Below are positions 1 through 7,778 of a stretch of DNA of 24,181 bases, in pieces. The notes under the pieces are model-generated. The model searched no databases. It saw only the letters and a program-made list of their open reading frames with translations, and had not been told where the DNA came from. Both the position numbers and the translations under genes were made by a program. Source of the DNA: JAQBDA01 sp041301185 (GTDB lineage Bacteria; Chloroflexota; Anaerolineae; Anaerolineales; UBA4823); contig JBFYSV010000140.1 in the NCBI GenBank assembly GCA_041301185.1, positions 1 through 24,181 of the forward strand. The letters are read 5' to 3'. Within the stretch, counting starts at the first letter, position 1. Every line of letters starts with the position of its first letter.

Positions 1-962
1 TTATTGAGAAAGTCAGCGTGAGGGACCACGAGGACAATCACGTTCTCTGCCGCCACCTGTTGCTCATCCAGCCGGTCGATAAATGGCTCGTAGGCTTCTT
101 CTTCGATGGTGTAGGCTTCTATACTGTCCTGGAAGCGCAGGTATTTTTCGCTCTGCGGATCATACTTCCAGTTGACGTACGAGCTGATCGAGTATCGCAC
201 GTAGGCGTTTTCACCAGGCTGCCCGTTCTCGGGAGCCTGGTGCGTGAAAGCCATGCCGTCCAGTACCTGCCGGGAGTTGTCACCACCCTTTGATTCTGAA
301 TAGGGGCCAATTTCCTCGGGATTAGCGATCAGGAAATTATAGCCATCTGGGTCCTCGCGGCATAAAGCCGGGCAGGAGTTAGAGCCCTGAACCACCAGGC
401 GACCGGCGTACTCTGTATTGAAAAGACGGTTCAGAATACGCTGGTCAGCGCCGCCAAAGGCGAATATTACCTCGTACATGCGGATGATATCGCCGTCGAA
501 CAGGCGCGCCGAGCGCACCGGGCCAACCTTTTCCGGGTTCTCGCCGTAGAAGATGGCATTCAACCGGGTCAAGCCATCGTTCTGGTAGTAGTCATAGACG
601 ATATCCGCCTGGGAAACTCCCCAGTCGGGGCGCTGACTGCGGGGGAAGGTTTGAACCTTGACTGCTACGGGGCGCCGGTCAAGGATGGCGGGATCGGGGA
701 CCTTCATGCCGGTCAATGGGTTAACATCCAGGGGGAAGTTGCTCGGGCCGTAGTCTTCGGGGGTGGGTGTCAGGGTGGGGGTCGGCTCGAGGGTCGCGGT
801 AGGCGTCTCAGTTGGTGGAAGCGGGGTAACCGTGGCTGTAATGGTCGCAGCGGGAGTCGCGCTGGCAGCGGTTGTCGCTGTCTGTTGGGGCTCTGGGCTT
901 GCAGACCTGCATGCAGATAGCAAGATAACCAGGATAATGGTGAACATCCATGTTTTCTTCAT
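1..962 (-). CDS. DUF3048 domain lipoprotein (YerB-like), C-terminus cut by window edge
   Basis: The reading frame opens with ATG at 960-962 and stays open to base 1, giving 320 visible residues with no stop, so the gene continues outside the window. The N-terminus is a lipoprotein signal peptide: MKK, a hydrophobic stretch, then a lipobox LLSAC with Cys18. A low-complexity Thr/Pro/Ala linker (about residues 24-58) follows, as is usual for surface lipoproteins of Chloroflexota. The folded part begins with NPLTGMKVPDP, then RRPVAVKVQTFPRSQRPDWG, an acidic NDGLTRLNAIFYG segment and EKVGPVRSARLFD, all hallmarks of DUF3048. Some Bacillus members are called YerB; their biochemical role is unknown. 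A GGAG lies 9 nt upstream of the ATG. The gene is divergent from the DUF2085 gene at 1111. Family assignment is strong; function is unknown. Confidence 0.9.
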   Translation of the reverse strand, partial: MKKTWMFTIILVILLSACRSASPEPQQTATTAASATPAATITATVTPLPPTETPTATLEPTPTLTPTPEDYGPSNFPLDVNPLTGMKVPDPAILDRRPVAVKVQTFPRSQRPDWGVSQADIVYDYYQNDGLTRLNAIFYGENPEKVGPVRSARLFDGDIIRMYEVIFAFGGADQRILNRLFNTEYAGRLVVQGSNSCPALCREDPDGYNFLIANPEEIGPYSESKGGDNSRQVLDGMAFTHQAPENGQPGENAYVRYSISSYVNWKYDPQSEKYLRFQDSIEAYTIEEEAYEPFIDRLDEQQVAAENVIVLVVPHADFLN

Positions 963-1097
963 TGATAAAAATCTCCAAACAATCACGTGCCATTTGCCAA
1001 AATAAACCAGAGCCCAATCATACCCCAAATGAGAATCTTTGCCAACCACGCTAGTGATCGCCGCCAGGCCTTAAAATCAGCTTACCCGGATTCACGT

Positions 1098-1103
1098 TAT
1101 AAT
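1098..1103 (+). promoter_or_regulatory. Candidate -10 box, possibly giving a leaderless mRNA
   Basis: TATAAT occurs 7 bases before the ATG at 1111. If used, transcription would begin at or next to the start codon. No Shine-Dalgarno sequence is visible just upstream of this ATG, which fits a leaderless transcript. There is no good -35 hexamer at 16-18 bp; the nearest, TTAAAA at 1071-1076, is 21 bp away. The call is tentative. Confidence 0.35.
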
Positions 1104-1110
1104 CAGGCAT

Positions 1111-1929
1111 ATGGAACGGGCTTCGGTAAGGACACCTGCTCGCTATGAGCTCTGGAGCAAGCCTTTGGCCCTGGTGGTGGTATTGATCTTGTTGGGCTGG
1201 CTTTTCAATACGCCGCCAGGCTTGCTTGGCAAGGCGGATGCGGTTGGTTATGCAGTCTGCCACCGGATCGATGTGCGCTCATTCCATCTTGGCGAGCGGC
1301 AAGTACCGCTTTGCGCTCGCTGTTCCGGCATGTACCTGGGCGCAGTATTGGGATTTGCCTACCAGGCTTTTTTTGCCTGCAGGCGGAGTGGTGCGCCGTC
1401 TAAAGGAGTGATCGTGCTGCTTGGCGGGCTGGTGCTGGCGTTTGCCCTGGATGGGTTAAACTCATTTATCAGCCTGATCCCCGCTGCACCCCATCTCTAC
1501 GAGCCCCAAAATTGGACGCGACTGCTGACCGGCACAGGCATGGGGCTGGTAATTGCCGTCGCGCTGTATCCGGGTTTCAACCAAACCATGTGGCAAGATC
1601 TTGATCCGCGCCCTGCTATGGGGAGCCTGCGGTCTTTCCTGGGCCTGGTAGTCCTGGCAATCTTGCTCGACCTGGTTGTTTTGTCCGAGAATTCATTGGT
1701 GCTGTACCCTCTGGCGCTGATCAGCGCGGCCGGGGTTCTCGGCCTGCTGACGGTGGTGTACAGTATGGTATGGGCGATGATTTTGCGCACTGAAAACAGC
1801 TATCAACGGCTGGGGCAGCTAGCATTGCCCTTATTGGGGGGTTTTGGGTTTGCCCTCCTTCAAATTGTTATGCTGGATGTAGGCCGCTATTTGTTAACCG
1901 GTACCTGGGATGGATTTCATCTTGGGTGA
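1111..1929 (+). CDS. DUF2085 integral membrane protein
   Basis: This 272-residue protein is predicted to be a multi-pass membrane protein, with a first hydrophobic segment at about residues 18-33 and several later ones. It carries the DUF2085 signature: CHRIDVRSFHLGERQVPLC (Cys50-His51 to Cys68) continuing ARCSGMYLG with Cys71. The paired CH and CxxC residues could bind a metal, but I know of no demonstrated function for the family. The start was chosen at the ATG at 1111 because the frame is open from there and the hydrophobic start fits; there is no clear ribosome binding site, so translation may be leaderless. It lies upstream of a DUF4126 gene and a small membrane protein on the same strand, about 75 and 90 bp apart, so the three may be co-expressed. 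Confidence 0.85.
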   Translation: MERASVRTPARYELWSKPLALVVVLILLGWLFNTPPGLLGKADAVGYAVCHRIDVRSFHLGERQVPLCARCSGMYLGAVLGFAYQAFFACRRSGAPSKGVIVLLGGLVLAFALDGLNSFISLIPAAPHLYEPQNWTRLLTGTGMGLVIAVALYPGFNQTMWQDLDPRPAMGSLRSFLGLVVLAILLDLVVLSENSLVLYPLALISAAGVLGLLTVVYSMVWAMILRTENSYQRLGQLALPLLGGFGFALLQIVMLDVGRYLLTGTWDGFHLG

Positions 1930-2003
1930 TTATGAAACCATTTGGAATTAATTACGTACTACGAAGTAGATAACGTTAAACTGGCTGTTTCAGGAGATGA
2001 ACA

Positions 2004-2573
2004 ATGGATGCATTGGCAGGTATCTTTACTGCGTTTGGTCTCTCGGCAAGCGCCGGGCTGAACGCCTATATTCCCTTGCTGGCGATTTCTTTGCTGTCTC
2101 GCTTTACGGATTTGATCACACTCAGCTCTCCCTGGGATACTCTTGAAAACCCGTGGATCATTGGTTTGCTGGTCATCTTGATCGCCATCGAGTTTTTCGC
2201 CGATAAAGTGCCGGCTGTCAACCATGTCAACGATATTATTCAGACGGTGATCCGCCCGGTAGCCGGAGCGTTGCTCTTTGCGGCTAGCGCCAAGGTGGTT
2301 ACGAGTGTCCACCCGGTGATCTCGCTGTCAGCCGGCTTGCTGGTGGCGGGAAGCGTTCACGCCGTGAAATCATTGGCGATCCGCCCGGCGGTAACTGCAA
2401 CCACGGGCGGGATTGGGAATGCACCGGTAAGCATGCTAGAAGATATCATCGCCGGCGTGGTCTCAATTCTTTCGATCGTGATCCCCGTGCTATTTGCGGT
2501 TTTTGCAATCATCATTACATCCTGGATCGTATGGAAGATGTGGTTTCGTTCTGGTGCAAAACGCACGGCATGA
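2004..2573 (+). CDS. DUF4126 family integral membrane protein
   Basis: This 189-residue, very hydrophobic protein matches DUF4126: the N-terminal segment FGLSASAGLNAYIPLLA, a central VPAVNHVNDIIQTVIRPVAGA region, then SLSAGLLVAGSVHAVKSLAI and NAPVSMLEDIIA. Four or five membrane spans are likely, with a basic C-terminal tail after residue 180. The start is supported by AGGAG at the right distance before the ATG (bases around 1991-1995). The family has no established biochemical role; its conserved Asn/Asp/His-containing loop between spans suggests a transport or enzyme function, but this is inference. It sits between the DUF2085 gene and the Cys-rich small membrane protein. Confidence 0.88.
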   Translation: MDALAGIFTAFGLSASAGLNAYIPLLAISLLSRFTDLITLSSPWDTLENPWIIGLLVILIAIEFFADKVPAVNHVNDIIQTVIRPVAGALLFAASAKVVTSVHPVISLSAGLLVAGSVHAVKSLAIRPAVTATTGGIGNAPVSMLEDIIAGVVSILSIVIPVLFAVFAIIITSWIVWKMWFRSGAKRTA

Positions 2574-2663
2574 CCCGCGCTTCATGGTTCGTGCGTCTTA
2601 CACCAGCTGGTTATCCGTAAATCGGATCAAGACTACAAACAATTTCACTGAGGAGGAGTAACC

Positions 2664-2840
2664 ATGTCTGAGGATTTTGGATCGCAATATACGCCCGTAA
2701 ATGCCCCGAAGAAGAACAATAACGTGCTGATCATCGTGATTATTGTCCTGGTAGTGTTGTGCTGTTGTTGCGTAGTGGCGGGAGGTTGGGGGGCCTGGAC
2801 CTTTGGGGATGCAGTGATGGAGTTTCTGGGTTTATACTAA
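2664..2840 (+). CDS. 58-residue single-pass membrane protein with a Cys4 run
   Basis: A short gene with a strong ribosome binding site (AGGAGGAG at 2651-2658) before ATG 2664, ending in TAA at 2838-2840. The product has a short hydrophilic N-terminus with KKNNN just before one hydrophobic segment (about residues 21-40), interrupted by four consecutive cysteines (residues 33-36, LCCCCVV). A short Trp/Gly-rich segment (GGWGAWTFGD) and a hydrophobic end (FLGLY) follow. The positive residues before the helix predict the N-terminus inside. I recall similar small CCCC membrane proteins in Chloroflexota genomes, but no function is known. The Cys run at the membrane interface could be acylated, bind metal or form disulfides; nothing here decides this. 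It is the last plus-strand gene before a hairpin terminator. Confidence 0.8.
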   Translation: MSEDFGSQYTPVNAPKKNNNVLIIVIIVLVVLCCCCVVAGGWGAWTFGDAVMEFLGLY

Positions 2841-2880
2841 ACGCTACTTCATTCACTGCTGTTTGGTTACCGTAATCGTT

Positions 2881-2917
2881 GGGGCTCGCAAGCGGGTTTC
2901 TACCGCCTGTGAGCCCC
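2881..2917. terminator. Hairpin between converging genes, probable bidirectional terminator
   Basis: GGGGCTCGCA (2881-2890) pairs with TGTGAGCCCC (2908-2917) through ten positions, one of them a G-U pair. An inner GCGG/CCGC extends the stem beyond a single mismatch, with a loop of about 7 nt. It lies between the stop of the plus-strand small membrane protein (2840) and the stop of the minus-strand sulfurtransferase (2950). The T-run after it on the plus strand is weak (CCTTTCTTG), so efficiency is uncertain, but position and stem strength support a terminator for converging transcripts. Confidence 0.7.
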
Positions 2918-2949
2918 TGCCCTTTCTTGATTAACCAGCTGGTGGAGAT

Positions 2950-3795
2950 TTATTTTTCGATCGGGGCGTTGACCAGGTTGCCCCATTCTGTCCACGAGCC
3001 GTCGTAGTTGCGCACCTGCGGGTAACCGAGCAGGTAGGTTAGCACAAACCAGGTGTGCGAGCTGCGCTCCCCAATCCGGCAATAAGCGATAACATCTTTA
3101 TCCGGCGTGATACCCTGTGCAGTGTAGAGCTTGCGCAGTTCATCTGGGGTCTTGAAGGTGTTATCTGCTTCATTGGTCGCTTGCGACCAGGGGATATTGG
3201 CTGCGCCGGGGATATGACCGCCGCGCGTGGCCCCTTCCTGAGGGTAGTTGGGCATATGAAGGAGCTCGCCGCTATATTCCTTGGGGGAGCGCACATCCAC
3301 CAGGGGCATGCTTTTCTTGACATGCTGGAAGACATCATCCCGGAAAGCGCGGATGCTCGCATCCACCGCTTTGGCTGTATAGCTGGTGCTGGGATACTGG
3401 GGCACATCTTTGGTCAGCGGGCGTTTTTCCTGAATCCATTTCGTGCGCCCACCGTTCATGATTTTTAGATCGCCATGCCCATAATAGCGAAACAGCCACA
3501 GGGCATAGGTGGCGAACCAGTTGCTTTTATCTCCGTAAAATACAACCGCTGTATCATTGCGGATACCCAGCTCGGAGCATAAGCGCTCGAACTCGCCCTT
3601 GCTCAAGAAATCCCGCCGTACAGGATGCTGCAAGGTGGTGAACCAATCCACCTTGACCGCGCCGGGAATATGCCCGGTCTCATACAGCAGGTAATCTTCA
3701 TCGGACTCAACAATACGCACGCCAGGATCGTTCAGGTGTCCGGCTATCCAATCGGTTTCCACCAGGTATTCGGGATAAGCATAACCACTCGCCAT
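2950..3795 (-). CDS. Thiosulfate/3-mercaptopyruvate sulfurtransferase (tandem rhodanese)
   Basis: This 281-residue protein has two rhodanese domains. The N-terminal one (about 1-125) keeps the fold (ETGHIPGAVKVDW) but has no cysteine at the active-site position (YGDKSNWF, around residue 89), as is usual. The C-terminal one (about 145-278) has RGGHIPGAANIPW and the active-site loop CRIGERS with catalytic Cys239. The loop CRIGERSSHTWF is of the type seen in actinobacterial thiosulfate sulfurtransferases, so thiosulfate is the likelier donor, although mercaptopyruvate cannot be excluded. The enzyme moves sulfane sulfur via a Cys persulfide to cyanide or a thiol acceptor. A GGAGGG about 10 nt before the ATG supports the start. 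It lies 54 bp downstream of the thiamine ABC ATPase on the same strand, either as the operon tail or from its own AT-rich promoter. Confidence 0.93.
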   Translation of the reverse strand: MASGYAYPEYLVETDWIAGHLNDPGVRIVESDEDYLLYETGHIPGAVKVDWFTTLQHPVRRDFLSKGEFERLCSELGIRNDTAVVFYGDKSNWFATYALWLFRYYGHGDLKIMNGGRTKWIQEKRPLTKDVPQYPSTSYTAKAVDASIRAFRDDVFQHVKKSMPLVDVRSPKEYSGELLHMPNYPQEGATRGGHIPGAANIPWSQATNEADNTFKTPDELRKLYTAQGITPDKDVIAYCRIGERSSHTWFVLTYLLGYPQVRNYDGSWTEWGNLVNAPIEK

Positions 3796-3849
3796 GACCA
3801 GGTTCCCTCCGTAATCAGCATAATATAATGGATTTTTATTATAAAAAAT
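3796..3849 (-). promoter_or_regulatory. AT-rich gap with TATAAT-like boxes before the sulfurtransferase
   Basis: The 54-bp spacer between the thiamine ATPase stop and the sulfurtransferase start is strikingly AT-rich compared with its surroundings. On the minus strand it contains TTTTTTATAATAAAAA and a second ATTATATTATG. Either could supply a -10 box for a separate sulfurtransferase promoter. No convincing -35 box is seen, and the near-palindromic A/T stretch may simply be a weak hairpin. Treat as a possible promoter only. Confidence 0.3.
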
Positions 3850-4908
3850 TTATTTATCTCCGTCAAGAGTTGTCCCGAAGATCTGCAGTGCTTCCCTTGA
3901 GTCGAAACCCAGGCAGATTATCTCACCTATTGCCGGGATGTCAGCGTTGGTATGAAGGTCGAAGGATAGCTCAAACCCCTGGACATCGAGTACAGCCCGG
4001 CAGGTGCTGCCGCGGAAAGAGCAGCTGACCATTCTCCCCTCCAGCTGGCAGTCGCCTTCTCCATCCAGAGTCACCGCCTCTGGTCGGATCAGAACAGTTA
4101 CCTTTCCCTCCAGGGTGGATTCAACCGGATAGTTGCCGATGGGTGTGGAGACGAACCTGCTTTCCTCAGAGTTGCGGATTTCTCCGGGCACCAGGTTGCC
4201 CAGGCCTAAGAAGCGGGCTACGAAAATCGTTGCCGGACGGCGATAAATTGCCTGGGGAGTATCTACCTGCTCCACTTGGCCGCGGTTCATGACCACGATC
4301 CGGTCTGCCAGGGCGAATGCTTCTTCCTGATCGTGGGTGACGTAGATCGCCGTCTGCTTGGTGCGGCGCAAGATTTGCCCCAGCTCAACCACCAACCGTT
4401 CGCGCAGGTTTCGATCCAGCGAGCCGAGCGGCTCATCCAGCATCAGCAGGCGGGGTGAAGGTGCCAGGGAGCGGGCTAACGCCACCCGTTGCTGCTCTCC
4501 TCCAGACAGGGTATTCACATCTCGTTTTTCGAATCCAGGCAAGCCTACCAGGTCGAGGGTTGCCTGCACCCGCTGGTCGATCTCCGCCGTTTCCCTGCGG
4601 TTCATGCGCAAGCCGAAGGCGATATTATCAGCGACGTTCATGTGAGGGAATAGCGCAAAATCCTGAAACATGAGGCCAAAATTGCGCTGGTGGGGCGGGG
4701 TGGAAGCCAGCGACTGGTCGTCCCACAAGACATCTCCCTGGTCAGCCGCCTCCAGACCGGCAATGATAGCTAAAACGGTGGACTTGCCGCAGCCGCTGGG
4801 TCCTAACAAAGCCACAATTTCGCTCTGGGCTACCTCAAAAGATACACCACCCACGGCGCGTGCCTCTCCAAACGATTTGTGGATATTTTCCAGCCTGAGA
4901 CCGCTCAT
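3850..4908 (-). CDS. Thiamine-type ABC transporter ATP-binding protein
   Basis: A 352-residue cytoplasmic ATPase of the iron/thiamine/spermidine (FbpC/ThiQ/PotA-like) importer group. Motifs are complete: Walker A GPSGCGKST (36-44), Q-loop MFQDFALFP (around 80-88), signature LSGGEQQR (134-141), Walker B LLMLDEP (154-160) with catalytic Glu159, D-loop GSLD, and H-loop His192 in THDQEEAFAL. After about residue 235 a C-terminal TOBE-like domain follows (LIRPEAVTLDGEG and later strands), which in this group modulates the ATPase. E. coli ThiQ lacks this extension, so the protein is FbpC-like in build but thiamine-like in context. Its ATG overlaps the permease stop by one base (TAATG), implying translational coupling. 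It powers thiamine or thiamine-precursor import together with the two upstream genes. Confidence 0.9.
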   Translation of the reverse strand: MSGLRLENIHKSFGEARAVGGVSFEVAQSEIVALLGPSGCGKSTVLAIIAGLEAADQGDVLWDDQSLASTPPHQRNFGLMFQDFALFPHMNVADNIAFGLRMNRRETAEIDQRVQATLDLVGLPGFEKRDVNTLSGGEQQRVALARSLAPSPRLLMLDEPLGSLDRNLRERLVVELGQILRRTKQTAIYVTHDQEEAFALADRIVVMNRGQVEQVDTPQAIYRRPATIFVARFLGLGNLVPGEIRNSEESRFVSTPIGNYPVESTLEGKVTVLIRPEAVTLDGEGDCQLEGRMVSCSFRGSTCRAVLDVQGFELSFDLHTNADIPAIGEIICLGFDSREALQIFGTTLDGDK

Positions 4909-6620
4909 TAAAACTCACCTATCTCTGCTATGCGGAAACGCTCGATTGCCAGCATCCCGGCGGCAGTGATCACCATCAGGATCGTGCTTAACGCCAGGGC
5001 TTGACCATAATTCATCGCTCCAGGCTGGGAAATGAAGCGGTAGATCATGATGGGGATGGTAGGGTAGTCGGGACGGGCGATGAGGGCGGTCGCGCCGAAC
5101 TCGCCCAGGGAGATTGTGAAGGCAAAGGTGGCTGCAACCAGCACCGCCCGGGCGACAAGGGGCAGGTCGATGTAGCGGATCACCTGCCCCGGGGTGGCAT
5201 TCAGGGTGGCAGCTGCATGGCGCAGGCGCGGGCGGATGCTGCGGATGGCTGGGGTCAGGCTGCGCACAACGAATGGCAAGGCAACCAGGGTATGGGCTAA
5301 GGGAATTAACAGCAAGGTCGAGCGCAGGTTGAGCGGTGGGCGGTTGAAGGCGACGATGAAACCCAGCCCGAGGGTGACCGCCGAGGTGCCCAGTGGCAGC
5401 ATCAAGATCGGATCAAAAATGCGGTTAAGCGCAGCCCCATTTCCACGGCTCAATGCCCAGGCGACTGGCAATCCCAGCGCCAGTGCCAGCACAACCGTCG
5501 CTCCAGCATATCCTAACGATGTGGCGATTGCCTGGGTGGGGGGCACGTAGAATAGCGATTCGCGCCGGTTGATGGACAATTCTCGGTAGTAAGCCAGGGT
5601 AAAGCCGGGTGAAACTGGCGAGGCTTGCCCTCTTTCAGGATCTAAGCGGGTGATCGAACGGGCGGCCAGGGCTACCAGCGGGACGGTTTGCAAGATGACC
5701 AGCGGCACGATCACTGCCCCAGCCAACAAACGGCTACGCCAGCTTATCAGCCGGTGCTGGGTGTATTGCCGCGGTCGCAGATTGAGGGGGCGCGTCAGGC
5801 GCTCTGAGATGCGGGTATAGAAAACCGTCAAAGCCAGGGTGCAGGTGAGCTGGATGACCGCCAGCACGGAAGCCAGGGGCAGGTTGAACAGGCTGATCGT
5901 CTGGTAGTAGATCTCCACCTCCAGGGTGGCAAAGCGCGGCCCGCCCAGCACCAGGATAACGCCGAAGGAGGTGAAGTCGAAGATAAAAATCAAGACTGCA
6001 GCGGCAGTAATCGCCGGGGTGAGCAACGGCAAGGTGATGTAGCGTAAGGATTTTAACGGGGAGGCGCCCAATGTGATGGCAGCTTGCCCCAGGCGCGGGT
6101 CGATATGCGACCAGAAATCTCCCACCATGCGCAGCACGATGGACAGGTTGTAAAAGATATGCGCCACCAGGATTGCTGTGAAGGTATTGATAAATTGCAC
6201 CGGAGGCTGGCTCAGGTTGAACCCGTCCATCAGCGCCAGGTTCACCCAGCCACGCGGTCCAAGCAGGGCATTGAACGCGGCTGCCACCACCAGGGTGGGC
6301 ATGACGAAGGGGATGCTGGTCAGAGCCAGCAGCAAAGATTTGCCCCGGAACTCATAGCGCGCCAGCAGGTAAGCGCCAGGAAGACCAACCAGCAGAGTCA
6401 GCAAGGTGGAAAGCGCAGCCTGCCACAGTGTGAACCACAACACATTCCGCAGCGTTGGTGATGCCAGGGCTTCCAGGAATGGGCCTGCCAGCCCGCTCTC
6501 GCTGCGCGCAAAGCTGATCCCCAGGATACTTCCCAGCGGGAAAAAATAGAACAACGCCAGGAAGGTCAGCGGCGGTATCCACAGCAAGAGCAATCGCCAG
6601 TTGAAGGAGGAATTTTTCAT
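4908..6620 (-). CDS. thiP: Thiamine-type ABC transporter permease, two fused membrane domains
   Basis: This 570-residue inner-membrane protein holds two copies of the binding-protein-dependent permease domain, as in ThiP/FbpB. Each half has an EAA loop that docks on the ATPase: GQAAITLGASPLKSLRYI (about 178-195) and HAAATLNATPGQVIRYIDLP (468-487). About twelve hydrophobic segments are visible, the first at residues 9-30; a basic linker (about 272-297) separates the halves. Size and fusion match ThiP. AGGTG lies 6 nt before the ATG at 6620. The gene starts 49 bp after the binding-protein stop and overlaps the ATPase start by one base. Substrate assignment rests on the TPP riboswitch and the ThiB-like neighbour; on its own the permease could equally be an iron permease. 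Confidence 0.88.
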   Translation of the reverse strand: MKNSSFNWRLLLLWIPPLTFLALFYFFPLGSILGISFARSESGLAGPFLEALASPTLRNVLWFTLWQAALSTLLTLLVGLPGAYLLARYEFRGKSLLLALTSIPFVMPTLVVAAAFNALLGPRGWVNLALMDGFNLSQPPVQFINTFTAILVAHIFYNLSIVLRMVGDFWSHIDPRLGQAAITLGASPLKSLRYITLPLLTPAITAAAVLIFIFDFTSFGVILVLGGPRFATLEVEIYYQTISLFNLPLASVLAVIQLTCTLALTVFYTRISERLTRPLNLRPRQYTQHRLISWRSRLLAGAVIVPLVILQTVPLVALAARSITRLDPERGQASPVSPGFTLAYYRELSINRRESLFYVPPTQAIATSLGYAGATVVLALALGLPVAWALSRGNGAALNRIFDPILMLPLGTSAVTLGLGFIVAFNRPPLNLRSTLLLIPLAHTLVALPFVVRSLTPAIRSIRPRLRHAAATLNATPGQVIRYIDLPLVARAVLVAATFAFTISLGEFGATALIARPDYPTIPIMIYRFISQPGAMNYGQALALSTILMVITAAGMLAIERFRIAEIGEF

Positions 6621-6669
6621 TCAACGCACCTGTTAGAAGGTATACCCCGGGCATGCAACTAGGGCAAGC

Positions 6670-7737
6670 TCAGCGTAAAACCGCCTCGGTCCACTCCCGG
6701 AGCCACGCCTCCCGGTTGGCGGCTATCTCCTCCGGGCTGACGGATGCTACCTGGTCTGGTATTGCCAGGTGCTCCACGAAAATTGAATCCAAAGAGACGT
6801 TTGGATTGACCGGGAAGACGAACATCTGCAGGGGCATATCCTCCTGGAAGGGTGACGAGAGCATAAAATCCACCCATTTTTCGGCGAGATCCCGGTTTTG
6901 GGTGCCTTGCAAGATGCCCACAAATTCTACCTGCCGGAAACAGGTCCCATCGCTGACGATTGCTGCGGTGGGCGCTTCTTTGGGCGGCGTCTCTGCATAC
7001 AAAACCTCGAACGCCGGGCTTGAGTTATATGAGACTACGATGGGGCGGGGTCCGTTACCAGATGATCCGCTGAATTCACCGTAATAAGCGCTCTCCCAGT
7101 CGTTGACGATCTTAACATCGTTGGCAACCAGGTCTTGCCAGTATCCCAAATAATCCTGCGAGCCAAAATGACCGATGGTTGCCAGCAAGAATGCCAGCCC
7201 AGGCGAGGATGTTGCCGGGTTCTGCACCACCAGTAGGCTCTTATACTCCGGTTTGAGCAGATCTTCCAGGCTTGTGGGTGGCTGGAGATTGTTCTCGGCA
7301 AACCAGCTTTTGTCGTAGTTCAGGCACACGTCGCCGTAATCTACCGGCAGCATCCTGTTTTCCGCATCCAGTTTGAAATCGGCAGGGATATCGGCCAGGA
7401 GAGGCGAGCTGTACGCTTCAAAGATCCCTTCCGCCAGGGCGCGGCTTAGGAACGTATTGTCGACTCCATAAAACACGTCTGCCAGCGGGTTCCCCTTGGA
7501 CAGAATCGCTTTGTTGAGTGCTGTTCCGGTATCGCCAGCTTTCAGGAACTGGATCTTTACGTTATGCTCGGCTTCGAAGTTGGCTATCACCTGCTCGGAG
7601 ACAGAAAAAGAGTCATGGGTCATAACCGTAAGATTGCGCGGACTGGCTGGGCTGGGATCGACCTGAGCCTGGGGCTGGCTACAAGCGGTCAACCAGACCA
7701 TAATGAGGATCATGATTAGGTTTGTCTTTCTAAACAT
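6670..7737 (-). CDS. thiB: Thiamine ABC transporter substrate-binding lipoprotein (ThiB/TbpA-like)
   Basis: A 355-residue extracytoplasmic solute-binding protein. It starts with a lipoprotein signal and lipobox (WLTAC, Cys19), so it is membrane-anchored rather than freely periplasmic, suiting a monoderm-like envelope. The mature part follows the thiamine-binding family: NLTVMTHDSFSVSE, ADVFYGVDNTFLSRAL, MLPVDYGDVCLNYDK, and NPATSSPGLAFLLATIGHFG, the last being especially typical of ThiB. It would bind thiamine or a phosphorylated form and hand it to the fused permease. GAGGTG just upstream of ATG 7737 supports the start. It lies 41 bp after thiamine pyrophosphokinase, under the same riboswitch. 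Confidence 0.9.
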   Translation of the reverse strand: MFRKTNLIMILIMVWLTACSQPQAQVDPSPASPRNLTVMTHDSFSVSEQVIANFEAEHNVKIQFLKAGDTGTALNKAILSKGNPLADVFYGVDNTFLSRALAEGIFEAYSSPLLADIPADFKLDAENRMLPVDYGDVCLNYDKSWFAENNLQPPTSLEDLLKPEYKSLLVVQNPATSSPGLAFLLATIGHFGSQDYLGYWQDLVANDVKIVNDWESAYYGEFSGSSGNGPRPIVVSYNSSPAFEVLYAETPPKEAPTAAIVSDGTCFRQVEFVGILQGTQNRDLAEKWVDFMLSSPFQEDMPLQMFVFPVNPNVSLDSIFVEHLAIPDQVASVSPEEIAANREAWLREWTEAVLR

Positions 7738-7778
7738 CCTACACCTCGGTCCCTATCACTAAATATCTACTTTTACTT

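Noticed and set aside
763..1005. Plus-strand Val/Gly-rich frame near the left edge
   Set aside because: It is the complement of the Thr/Pro linker and signal peptide of the DUF3048 lipoprotein.
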